NCBI GenBank assembly: GCA_964360635.1
Contig: CAYHXO010000007.1
Span: forward strand, 5,287-69,286
Length of the DNA: 64,000 nucleotides
Direction: 5' to 3'
From: CALRGE01 sp964360635
GTDB lineage: Bacteria; Patescibacteriota; Gracilibacteria; UBA1369; 2-02-FULL-48-14
Below, piece after piece: positions 18,400 through 25,977 of this stretch. Position 1 is the first letter of the stretch, and each line of letters opens with the position of its first letter. Below the pieces are notes generated by a model. The model was not told the DNA's origin, searched no databases, and was given only the letters and a program-made list of their open reading frames with translations. The position numbers and the translations under genes were made by a program.

Positions 18400-18771
18400 C
18401 TACTGCATTATAGCCAACTTCGCCTCCTCAATACTAGGGAAAGCATTTATTAACTGAGTCAGACCAACAACCTGTAAAATATCCAAAATATTTTCTCGAG
18501 CCATTGCAATAACAACCTTCCCTCCCATTGCAGAAATTTTACTATACCAATCAGTTAAATAACCAATTGATTTAGAATTCATATATTCAAGCGCAGAGAA
18601 ATCAAAAATGATATTTAAACCTTGTGGACCTGCTTCAATGAGGGAATATATTTTTTTAGCCTCTTCATCAACATTTGACTCATCAAGTTGTCCTACAATA
18701 TGAACAATTTTCACAACTTTCCCACCTGGCATGTTCGCAACGTCTTCAAATGTAATTTGTACAGCTGTCAT
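18400..18771 (-). CDS. STAS-domain anti-anti-sigma-type protein
   Basis: A 123-residue single STAS domain of the SpoIIAA/RsbV type. The phosphorylation loop reads LEYMNSKSIGYLTDW, where one Ser is the expected site. In partner switching, dephosphorylated STAS protein binds the ATPase and frees its client. Its partner ATPase starts the operon 4 bases upstream, and a SpoIIE-type phosphatase is encoded at 58968-60545. It is followed by glycosyltransferases, so the client could be envelope synthesis instead of a sigma factor. Confidence 0.85.
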   Translation of the reverse strand: MTAVQITFEDVANMPGGKVVKIVHIVGQLDESNVDEEAKKIYSLIEAGPQGLNIIFDFSALEYMNSKSIGYLTDWYSKISAMGGKVVIAMARENILDILQVVGLTQLINAFPSIEEAKLAIMQ

Positions 18772-18775
18772 AAAT

Positions 18776-19363
18776 TTATTTTAATACAATATGATTAGTA
18801 GTTCCAACAGAGGATACAGTGTCCTCTTCCTTTCGTAAATATTTCTTTATTTTTACACGAATTCCTCCCCCATCAACATTTTCAAAAACTAATTCATCAG
18901 TCCATTCAGCAATAATTTTTGGTAGTCCTCTACCTCTAAAACCGAGATATTGACCTGTCATCATTTGTTTTCGTACTTTCAATAGTTCTGTTAGTTGTTC
19001 CGCAGTCATTTTTTCTTTAGAGGTTCCAGTATCTTCAACCGAAACTTCTAAGGAAACACCTTTTGTACTTAAAAATCTAATTTTAATATCTTTACCTGGT
19101 GCACTACCATGTTCAATTGCGTTATTACATAGTTCATCAACAATTGCCTGGAAACGAAAAGCCCATTTTTCAGAGAATCCAGTTAAATTCTGAGTCATAT
19201 GAAGGGTAAAATCACGAATTCCAGAAATAAAATACGCCTGTGTTGGCATAGCAATTAAAATTTCAATCGGTTTTTCAACTAATGTTTGAGCACTTGGCAC
19301 TGCAGCTTGAGCCTGCTGAGGTGTTTGTTCCAACTGAGTTGTTATTGGCAAGTCCATATTCAA
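18776..19363 (-). CDS. RsbW/SpoIIAB-type HATPase (anti-sigma-like kinase)
   Basis: A 195-residue GHKL ATPase with a Gln/Ala-rich N-terminal tail (1-35). The N box is DELCNNAIEHG, G1 is VEDTG and G2 is FRGRGLPKI; no dimerisation or His-kinase domain is present. In this family the ATPase phosphorylates the STAS partner on Ser and holds a sigma factor or other client. No sigma-B-like gene is visible in this window. It is the first gene of the operon, with a strong promoter at 19377-19405. Confidence 0.85.
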   Translation of the reverse strand: MNMDLPITTQLEQTPQQAQAAVPSAQTLVEKPIEILIAMPTQAYFISGIRDFTLHMTQNLTGFSEKWAFRFQAIVDELCNNAIEHGSAPGKDIKIRFLSTKGVSLEVSVEDTGTSKEKMTAEQLTELLKVRKQMMTGQYLGFRGRGLPKIIAEWTDELVFENVDGGGIRVKIKKYLRKEEDTVSSVGTTNHIVLK

Positions 19364-19376
19364 AATTTATCACTAA

Positions 19377-19405
19377 ATTCTATCATCTTTTGACCTGAAA
19401 GTCAA
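19377..19405 (-). promoter_or_regulatory. Promoter of the ATPase-STAS-glycosyltransferase operon, with dyad
   Basis: On the minus strand, TTGACT (19405-19400), a 17-base spacer and TAGAAT (19382-19377) precede the ATG at 19363. A dyad TTTGAC-N6-GTCAAA (19389-19406) covers the -35 and part of the spacer, where a repressor could act. Confidence 0.5.
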
Positions 19406-19411
19406 ATAAGC

Positions 19412-19439
19412 TTGCAGATTAAAAATAGATAAGTATAAT
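19412..19439 (+). promoter_or_regulatory. Promoter of the rpsB-tsf-rib operon
   Basis: TTGCAG (19412-19417), a 16-base spacer and a perfect TATAAT (19434-19439). The start would be near 19446, leaving a leader of about 93 bases before rpsB. The leader holds the hairpin ACCT-GAAA-AGGT (19483-19494 region) that could be an rpsB control element. Confidence 0.5.
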
Positions 19440-19538
19440 TTCATTACTTTAATTTAGCTGTTTACTTGATTTTGCCATCCTGACCTGAAAAGGTTTAAAG
19501 CAAAACGTGAAAGTACTCAGTATTTAACCCCAAGGATT

Positions 19539-20234
19539 ATGTCAGATCAAAAGTCACAGATGAAGGATATGCTAGCGAATGCCGTTCATTTCGGGCACAA
19601 AAGTACTAAATGGAACCCAAAAATGAAACCTTATCTTTACGGTGTAAGAGATGGTGTTCATATTTTCGATCTTAACAAAACTTTTGTTGGATTGATTGAA
19701 GCTAAAAACTTCCTAAAATTAGCATGCTCACAGGGTAAAACTGTTTTGATGGTTAGTACGAAACAACAATGTGCTGATTTATTACAATCTCAAGCTGAAG
19801 CCTGCAAAATGCCATACGTTACAAAACGTTGGATTCCAGGTTTACTTACAAATTTTAAAACTGTTAAAGCAAGAGTTAAGTACATGCAAAAGTTAAGAGA
19901 TGAAAGAGATAACGGTGGTTTTGATAAATATACAAAGAAAGAAGCACTTGAGTTCGGAAAAGAAATTGAAAAATTAGAATACGCCTTGAGTGGTGTGGAG
20001 CACATGGAAAGAACACCAGATATCGTTTTCGTTGTAGATGTTTGCAGAGATAAAATCGCTGTAAAGGAAGCTCGAAAAGTCGGAGCAAAAGTTGTTGCGA
20101 TTGTTGACTCGAATTCTGATCCAGACGATGTTGACTATATTATTCCTGGTAACGACGATGCAATTAAAGCAATTACATACATTGTAAACGAAGTTGCAGG
20201 AGCAATTAACGAAGGAAAACTGGCTAAAAAATAA
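19539..20234 (+). CDS. rpsB: Ribosomal protein uS2
   Basis: Small-subunit protein, 231 residues, close to the usual length. Signature segments MLANAVHFGHKSTKWNPKMKPY and HIFDLNKT near the start, VTKRWIPGLLTNFKT, and PDIVFVVDVCRDKIAVKEARK are intact, ending VDYIIPGNDDAIKAI. First gene of the operon; a small membrane gene, not tsf, follows after 3 bases. Confidence 0.97.
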   Translation: MSDQKSQMKDMLANAVHFGHKSTKWNPKMKPYLYGVRDGVHIFDLNKTFVGLIEAKNFLKLACSQGKTVLMVSTKQQCADLLQSQAEACKMPYVTKRWIPGLLTNFKTVKARVKYMQKLRDERDNGGFDKYTKKEALEFGKEIEKLEYALSGVEHMERTPDIVFVVDVCRDKIAVKEARKVGAKVVAIVDSNSDPDDVDYIIPGNDDAIKAITYIVNEVAGAINEGKLAKK

Positions 20235-20237
20235 TTC

Positions 20238-20741
20238 ATGACGGATTTAAATCAAATTAGTCAGGAAGAAAAGCAGAACAGATTGCTTGATGCCTTAAGT
20301 TATGTGCCATTTCTATTCATTTTGAATACTCTTCAGAATGGAAAAAATGAGGGTGCGATGTGGCATGCAAAAATGGGAGCGCTTGCAACAGCAATCTTCA
20401 TGATTCCTGTATTTGTTGCCGCGTTTGTATCTGTATTTTTCGGAGGAATGCTATACGGATTCTTCTTTCTATACATTGGCTTATCAGCATACAAAGCCTG
20501 GAATGCTGACAAACTAGATATTCCGGCATTAAGTAAGATAGCAACAAAAATCCCACTAGAATTAATCCTGAAAAAAACGGCTAAACCAGTAGTTGAAGTT
20601 CCAACTTCATCACAAATTGTTACTACCGCTTCAGCGGAAGCTATAAAAGTTCCAGCTACGCCAGTAGCACCGATTGCTCCCGTAGCGCCTGCAGCACCAA
20701 TCACGACTACTCAACCAACTAACACTAACCAAACAACATGA
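20238..20741 (+). CDS. Small membrane protein inserted between rpsB and tsf
   Basis: A 167-residue protein of unknown function. A short soluble N-terminus (NRLLDALSYVPFLFIL) is followed by hydrophobic segments at about 50-68 and 70-92, then a Pro/Ala/Thr-rich tail (about 125-167) likely to be disordered. The overall look resembles DUF4870/Tic20-like small membrane proteins, a weak resemblance. It starts 3 bases after rpsB and overlaps tsf by 4 bases (ATGA), so it is translated in step with two ribosome-linked genes. Confidence 0.75.
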   Translation: MTDLNQISQEEKQNRLLDALSYVPFLFILNTLQNGKNEGAMWHAKMGALATAIFMIPVFVAAFVSVFFGGMLYGFFFLYIGLSAYKAWNADKLDIPALSKIATKIPLELILKKTAKPVVEVPTSSQIVTTASAEAIKVPATPVAPIAPVAPAAPITTTQPTNTNQTT

Positions 20742-21499
20742 CAGTTACATTAGATCAAATCAAAGCACTTAGAGAATTAACAGGAGTTTCAACAATGTCT
20801 TGTAAAAAAGCTTTGGAAGAAGCTGAAGGTGATGAAAAACTAGCTATCGAAATATTAAGAAAAAAAGGTGAATCAAAGGCTGCTGAAAGAACAGACAGAG
20901 AAACAAAATTTGGAGTTGTAGTTATTGAAAATGGCGAAGGAAAAGCTGCAATTCTTTCTCTAGGATGTGAAACTGACTTCGTTGCAAAAAATGCAGATTT
21001 TATAAAATCTGCACAAGGATTGGCTGCTAAATTCTTAAAAGAGGGTGAAAATGCTGATTTTTCTAGCGAAATTTCTGATTTAAACATCAAAATGGGTGAA
21101 AAAATCGAGATTAAAGATAAGAAAATCGTTGAAGGAAAAAATCTTGGTAAATACATTCACTCAAATAACAAAATTGCCGTATTGGTATCAATGAATGGTG
21201 GTGATGAAGAAACATCAAAAGATATTGCAATGCATATTGCAGCGATGAATCCAAAAGTTTTATCTGCAAAAGAAATTTCTGAGGATTCAGTGACTAAAGA
21301 AAAGGAAATCTGGGCTGAACAATTAAAAAATGAAGGAAAACCGGAAAATATGATTGAGAAAATAATGATGGGAAAAGAGAAAAAATTCAGAGAAGAAAAT
21401 GCATTACTAACACAACCTTTCGTTAAAGATCCGTCAAAAACAATCGAATCTCTACTGAACGGAGCCCAAATTGATGGATTCTGGAGGTTGGAAGCCTAA
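20738..21499 (+). CDS. tsf: Elongation factor Ts
   Basis: Nucleotide-exchange factor for EF-Tu, 253 residues, shorter than the E. coli form. The N-terminal UBA-like domain has LRELTGVSTMSCKKALEEAEGD; the core motif ETDFVAKN that contacts EF-Tu is intact, and MHIAAMNPK follows. Start overlaps the upstream membrane gene. Next comes ribBA, 10 bases after the stop. Confidence 0.97.
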   Translation: MTVTLDQIKALRELTGVSTMSCKKALEEAEGDEKLAIEILRKKGESKAAERTDRETKFGVVVIENGEGKAAILSLGCETDFVAKNADFIKSAQGLAAKFLKEGENADFSSEISDLNIKMGEKIEIKDKKIVEGKNLGKYIHSNNKIAVLVSMNGGDEETSKDIAMHIAAMNPKVLSAKEISEDSVTKEKEIWAEQLKNEGKPENMIEKIMMGKEKKFREENALLTQPFVKDPSKTIESLLNGAQIDGFWRLEA

Positions 21500-21509
21500 C
21501 TTTTCATAC

Positions 21510-22709
21510 ATGTGGAGTAGCATCGACGAAGCCATTGCAGAAATAAAAAAGGGCAACATGGTTATAGTCGTTGATGACGAAGATCGTGAAAATGAAGGTG
21601 ATTTAATCATGGCCGCGGAACTTTGTAATAAAGAAGCTGTTAATTTCATGATGAAAGAAGGGCGCGGTTTAATTTGCGTTCCCTTAAATGAAGAAACTGC
21701 AGAAAGATTAGATTTATCTCCAATGACAGGACAAAGAGCAGAGAATGGAAAATGTAATTTCACAATTTCCGTAGATTATAAAATTGACACAAGTACAGGT
21801 ATATCAGCATCAGATAGAGCAAAAACAATTCGCGCATTGGCTGATGAAAAAACTGGCAAATTAGATTTTTTCAAACCAGGCCATATATTCCCAATCATCT
21901 CAAGAAAAGGGGGAACATTAGTAAGAGCAGGTCACACTGAAGCAGCGGTAGACTTAGCTGAGTTGGCCGGACTGAGGCCAGTGGGAGTGGTTTGTGAAAT
22001 TGCCAAAGAAGACGGTGAAATGGCAAGAGTTGATTATTTATTAGAATATGCAAAAAAACATAATCTAAAAATTATTACCATCAAGGATTTAATCTGTTAT
22101 AGAAGAAAGAACGAAAAACTGGTTAATTGCGAAGTTGAAACAGAAGTTGAAACAGAATACGGAAAATTCACGATTATGGTTTACAGCAATAAAATTGATG
22201 AAAAGGAACATATAATAATGAAAATGGGAGATATAGAAAATAAAAAAGATGTCCTTGTTAGAGTTCACTCAGAATGTATGACAGGAGATGTTTTTCATTC
22301 ACTTCAATGTGATTGTCATCCACAATTCCAAGCTGCAATGGAAAAAATTTCAAAAGAAGGAAGTGGCGTTATGCTTTATATGCGGCAAGAAGGGAGAGGA
22401 ATTGGTCTAATTAATAAATTAAAGGCTTATAAGCTTCAGAAAGATGGCTACGATACTGTTGAAGCTAATACTATGCTGGGTTTCAAAGCTGATTTGAGAG
22501 AATATGGTTTAGGCGCACAAATTTTAAAAGATTTAGGATTAACAAGCATTCGACTTATGACAAATAATCCTCAAAAAATTGTTGGATTGGATGGGCATGG
22601 TTTAAGTGTCAGTGAAAGAATTGAAATAGAGCTAAAACCAAATGAGCACCAATATAAATATTTAAAAACAAAAAAAGATAAGATGGGTCACCTACTAAAC
22701 CGTGTCTGA
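21510..22709 (+). CDS. ribBA: Bifunctional DHBP synthase / GTP cyclohydrolase II
   Basis: Makes both precursors of riboflavin: the N-terminal domain forms 3,4-dihydroxybutanone phosphate from ribulose 5-phosphate, the C-terminal domain opens GTP. The first domain has VVDDEDRENEGDLIMAAE and GHTEAAVDLAELAG; the second has a zinc Cys cluster (SECMTGDVFHSLQCDCH) and MRQEGRGIGL. The ATG at 21510 is chosen because MWSSIDEAIAEIKKG matches the family N-terminus; in-frame starts upstream lie within tsf. GGAGG (21483-21487) is rather far upstream. 399 residues. Confidence 0.95.
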   Translation: MWSSIDEAIAEIKKGNMVIVVDDEDRENEGDLIMAAELCNKEAVNFMMKEGRGLICVPLNEETAERLDLSPMTGQRAENGKCNFTISVDYKIDTSTGISASDRAKTIRALADEKTGKLDFFKPGHIFPIISRKGGTLVRAGHTEAAVDLAELAGLRPVGVVCEIAKEDGEMARVDYLLEYAKKHNLKIITIKDLICYRRKNEKLVNCEVETEVETEYGKFTIMVYSNKIDEKEHIIMKMGDIENKKDVLVRVHSECMTGDVFHSLQCDCHPQFQAAMEKISKEGSGVMLYMRQEGRGIGLINKLKAYKLQKDGYDTVEANTMLGFKADLREYGLGAQILKDLGLTSIRLMTNNPQKIVGLDGHGLSVSERIEIELKPNEHQYKYLKTKKDKMGHLLNRV

Positions 22710-23703
22710 AAAATTACTAAATCCCGTCGGGCACATGAGAAGAGCTTTAAGGCTTGCGGAAAAAGGCATGTGTCATGTTTTACCCAACCCAATGGTTGGA
22801 GCAATAATTGTAAAAAACGGAGAAAGAATTTCTGAAGGATTTCATGAAAAATTTGGAGGAGATCATGCGGAAATTGTAGCTTTGAAAAACTGTAAAGAAT
22901 CTACAGCAGGTGCAACATTATATGTGACATTAGAACCATGCTGTCACCAGGGTAAAACTCCTCCATGTACAGAAGCAATCATCAAGGCAGGAATTAAAAA
23001 AGTTGTAATTGCATCATTAGATCCATCAGACAAAGTAAATGGTAAAGGTATAGAGAAATTAAAAGAAGCAGGTATAGAAATTGAAGTCGGACTTTTGAAA
23101 GAAGTTGCAGAAGAATTAAATGAACAATTTTATACATTTCATAAGAAAAAACGGCCATTTATTTCATTGAAAGCTGCACTTTCTATTGATGGAAAAATTT
23201 CAGTATCAAAAAATGAAAGAACCTTTTTAACAGGTGAACGAGCTAAAAAAATGACTGAAATATTAAGAAGCAGACATCAGGGTATTTTAGTTGGAAGTGG
23301 GACTGTAATGACTGATGATCCAAATCTTGGTTTAACAATGATTGATGGGAAAGAGCCGTTAAGAATTATTTTAGGAAAAAAATCTAAAATTAAGAAAGAT
23401 TCAAAAATTTTCAGAGATGAGAATTTTTTAATAATTGAAAACTCAAGTTTAAATGAGTTAATGAATCAGTGTTATGAAATGGGAATTATATCAATTTTAG
23501 TTGAAGGTGGTCATGAAATATTTTCTTCTTTTATGAAAGAAAATTTTGTTGACAGATGTTACTTCTATATTGCAGCTAAAATTTTAGGTAAAGAAGCCCT
23601 AGATTTTACAAATATTGAAAGTCCGGTTTCACTAAAGTTTGAATCTGTGCAAAAATTAGGTGCCGACATTTTCATCAGCGCCGTAAAAAATGAGCATAAT
23701 TGA
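22702..23703 (+). CDS. ribD: Riboflavin-specific deaminase/reductase RibD
   Basis: Second and third steps of riboflavin synthesis. The N-terminal deaminase has the zinc motifs HAEIVAL and PCCHQGKTPPC; the C-terminal reductase (about 155-333) has SLKAALSIDGKIS and ILVEGGHEIFSSF. The start is GTG at 22702 overlapping ribBA by 8 bases; an ATG at 22735 (MRRALRLAEKG) is an equally credible start. 333 residues from the GTG. ribE and ribH are not in the window. Confidence 0.94.
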   Translation: MSEKLLNPVGHMRRALRLAEKGMCHVLPNPMVGAIIVKNGERISEGFHEKFGGDHAEIVALKNCKESTAGATLYVTLEPCCHQGKTPPCTEAIIKAGIKKVVIASLDPSDKVNGKGIEKLKEAGIEIEVGLLKEVAEELNEQFYTFHKKKRPFISLKAALSIDGKISVSKNERTFLTGERAKKMTEILRSRHQGILVGSGTVMTDDPNLGLTMIDGKEPLRIILGKKSKIKKDSKIFRDENFLIIENSSLNELMNQCYEMGIISILVEGGHEIFSSFMKENFVDRCYFYIAAKILGKEALDFTNIESPVSLKFESVQKLGADIFISAVKNEHN

Positions 23704-24427
23704 CTTTCTGATTTATATTCTCAGAAGAATTTTTCTTCCAAATTCCATCAAAACTATGGAGTTACAGATGTTTTTTTTGTTAAATCGAGATAGAAGAAGA
23801 AATCATTTAAGATCACTATTTTTTCAGGATGATTTAAGTTATGTAGCAAGAAAACACAGCAAAGATATGGCAAAAAAAGATTATTTTGAACATGAAAATA
23901 AATTAGGTTATAACCATGCAGATAGATATAAAATTGAAAGAATTACAGAAGTAACTTCAGGAGAAAATTTAGCAAAAATTGGTGGTTATCCCTTGCCTGT
24001 TCATCGAGCCGAAATCGGATTAATGAATAGCCCTGGTCATAGAGCAAATATATTAAATGAAAGTTATAATTGTGTTGGTATTGGTATTCATAAATCAGAG
24101 AAAAAAGTGTATTACTTCACACAAAATTTTGCTTATAGACCATTGATTTTTCTTGGTAAAATTCCTGAAAAAATTAAAGTAAATAAAGGAATCAATCTAA
24201 TTTTTAAACCTACAGAAAGAGTATATACAGGTATCTACAGAATCAAATCTGGAAAAAATATTATAAGAGAAAAAAGTTTCAATGTACTTGAAGGAAAAAA
24301 CATTTTAAAAATTCCATTTTCTGAAACAGGTTTTTACTCAATTGAAATATTCACAAATATAAAAGGCCACAAAGGTTTTAATCTATCAAATTCTTTTCAA
24401 CTGCGTGTAGGTTCGGGATGGTTTTAA
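23690..24427 (+). CDS. CAP/SCP-domain protein (PR-1 superfamily)
   Basis: A 245-residue probably exported protein. A short hydrophobic N-terminal segment (1-17) could be a signal anchor. The CAP domain (about 27-145) shows the usual His and Glu sites: HSKDMAKKDYFEH, SGENLAKIG and LMNSPGHRANILN, ending in YYFTQNFA. The last ~95 residues form a beta-rich domain of unknown type. It overlaps ribD by 14 bases, an odd partner for a vitamin gene, and overlaps murJ by 50 bases at the 3' end. Confidence 0.85.
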   Translation: MSIIDFLIYILRRIFLPNSIKTMELQMFFLLNRDRRRNHLRSLFFQDDLSYVARKHSKDMAKKDYFEHENKLGYNHADRYKIERITEVTSGENLAKIGGYPLPVHRAEIGLMNSPGHRANILNESYNCVGIGIHKSEKKVYYFTQNFAYRPLIFLGKIPEKIKVNKGINLIFKPTERVYTGIYRIKSGKNIIREKSFNVLEGKNILKIPFSETGFYSIEIFTNIKGHKGFNLSNSFQLRVGSGWF

Positions 24428-25901
24428 GAATGTATGAGCTGATAAAATAAATAGTGAGCCCAAGAATAGCAGGTATAAATAGAGTAAATATAAATGAGGA
24501 ATCTAAATAATTTTTAGTTATAAAAAGAGCCAAATACATTATTGAAGATGAAAGTAAAATTTTAAATATTTTTTTGATCTCAAAAAAATCTAGACATGAA
24601 ACATTCAATTTTTTTGAAAGTGACCAAATTAGAATAAGAGCATTAATTAAATTACTAACAATTGCAGAAATAGCCAATGCCCAAACAGGAATAAAATATA
24701 TTTGAGTCAGCAATAATCCAACTATCATATTTGCCAAGACAGCAATAAATGCACTAAGGACAGGGATTTTTGTATTTTCTAAAGCATAAAATGCTCTCGC
24801 AAAAAGTGGTACCATGCTCTGTGGCAAAGAAGCCCAAATAAAAATTCCTAGGGTTAAAGATGTCATATTTGCAGATGCTTGATCAAATGCACCACCTTTT
24901 AAAATAAAATCAACGATAGGTACTCTTAAAAAATAAATTCCAATAATTGCAGGAATTACCCAAAAAAGAATAATGGTATTAGATTTTTTCATTGTATTTA
25001 TAAATTCAATTGGATGATCTGCTTGCTCGGAAAGAGTAGAAAAAATTGCCATTGTTAATGAAACAGCGACAACTGCATAAGGTAAACTTTGCAAATTAAT
25101 AGTAAAATTTAAAATAGATAAACTACCAACACCAATTAAAGTCGCAATTGTAGTATCTACTAAAATTCCTAATTGACCGACAGAAAGACCAAAAATTCTA
25201 GGGACGCTAAGCTTCACGAAATTTTTAAATTGAGCACTTTTAAGTCTAAATATAAACTTATATTTAAAATTTAATTTAAAAAGAAAAGGAATTTGAATCA
25301 GAAAATGCAAAAATGACCCAAAAAGTACTCCATAAGAAATTGCCTTTAAGCCGTAATCTACTGAGAAAAAATATGCAGAAAAAATAATGGCGAGATTATA
25401 GAATATTGGAGCAAAAGATATTCCCCAAAAAACTTTTTTTGAATTTTGAATTCCCTGTAAAACGCTGCTTAAACCTAAAAAAATGGGTGAAAATAACATT
25501 ATTCTTGTTAATTCTACCGAAATTTTTAGATCTGATGATGATAACCCGGGAGCCAAAAATGGAAGAATAGATGGGGTAAATAGAAAAAATAGGCCTGAAA
25601 TAATCAAAAGTAGCAAAAAGATGGAATTAAATATCTCACTAGCAAAATCCGAAGCCTCAGACTCACTTTTTTTGATTAATTTTGTATAAATTGGGACAAA
25701 TGCAGCTGACATCGCTCCAAAAACCAACAAATTATAAATTAAATCAGGAATTCTAAATGCTAAAAAATAGGGATCTAATGTATTACCATAAAAATGTGCA
25801 AAAACGTGATCCCTCAAAACACCAAGGAAACGGCTTAAAATAGAAGATAATCCAAGTAAAATAGTGCTAAAACCCAATAGTGAAAAATATTTTTTCTTCA
25901 T
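24378..25901 (-). CDS. murJ: Lipid II flippase MurJ
   Basis: Moves lipid II across the membrane for peptidoglycan synthesis. The 507 residues hold about 14 membrane helices of the MOP superfamily; the start LLGFSTILLGLSSILSRFLGVLRDHVFAH contains the conserved Arg-rich entry motif. Later segments FAPIFYNLAII, RIFGLSVGQLGILVDTTIA and MVPLFARAFYALENTKIPV are typical. Divergent from the MFS-HEAT gene. Confidence 0.93.
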   Translation of the reverse strand: MKKKYFSLLGFSTILLGLSSILSRFLGVLRDHVFAHFYGNTLDPYFLAFRIPDLIYNLLVFGAMSAAFVPIYTKLIKKSESEASDFASEIFNSIFLLLLIISGLFFLFTPSILPFLAPGLSSSDLKISVELTRIMLFSPIFLGLSSVLQGIQNSKKVFWGISFAPIFYNLAIIFSAYFFSVDYGLKAISYGVLFGSFLHFLIQIPFLFKLNFKYKFIFRLKSAQFKNFVKLSVPRIFGLSVGQLGILVDTTIATLIGVGSLSILNFTINLQSLPYAVVAVSLTMAIFSTLSEQADHPIEFINTMKKSNTIILFWVIPAIIGIYFLRVPIVDFILKGGAFDQASANMTSLTLGIFIWASLPQSMVPLFARAFYALENTKIPVLSAFIAVLANMIVGLLLTQIYFIPVWALAISAIVSNLINALILIWSLSKKLNVSCLDFFEIKKIFKILLSSSIMYLALFITKNYLDSSFIFTLFIPAILGLTIYFISSYILKTIPNLHAVEKNLID

Positions 25902-25927
25902 TTTATATTTTATCAGGTTAAATATAT

Positions 25928-25956
25928 TTGATATATACCTGTAAATATGTTATAAT
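25928..25956 (+). promoter_or_regulatory. Strong promoter of the MFS-HEAT gene
   Basis: TTGATA (25928-25933), a 17-base spacer and a perfect TATAAT (25951-25956) precede the GTG start at 25978. The leader would be about 15 bases. Confidence 0.6.
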
Positions 25957-25977
25957 TAAGAGATATAAAAATTAAAT

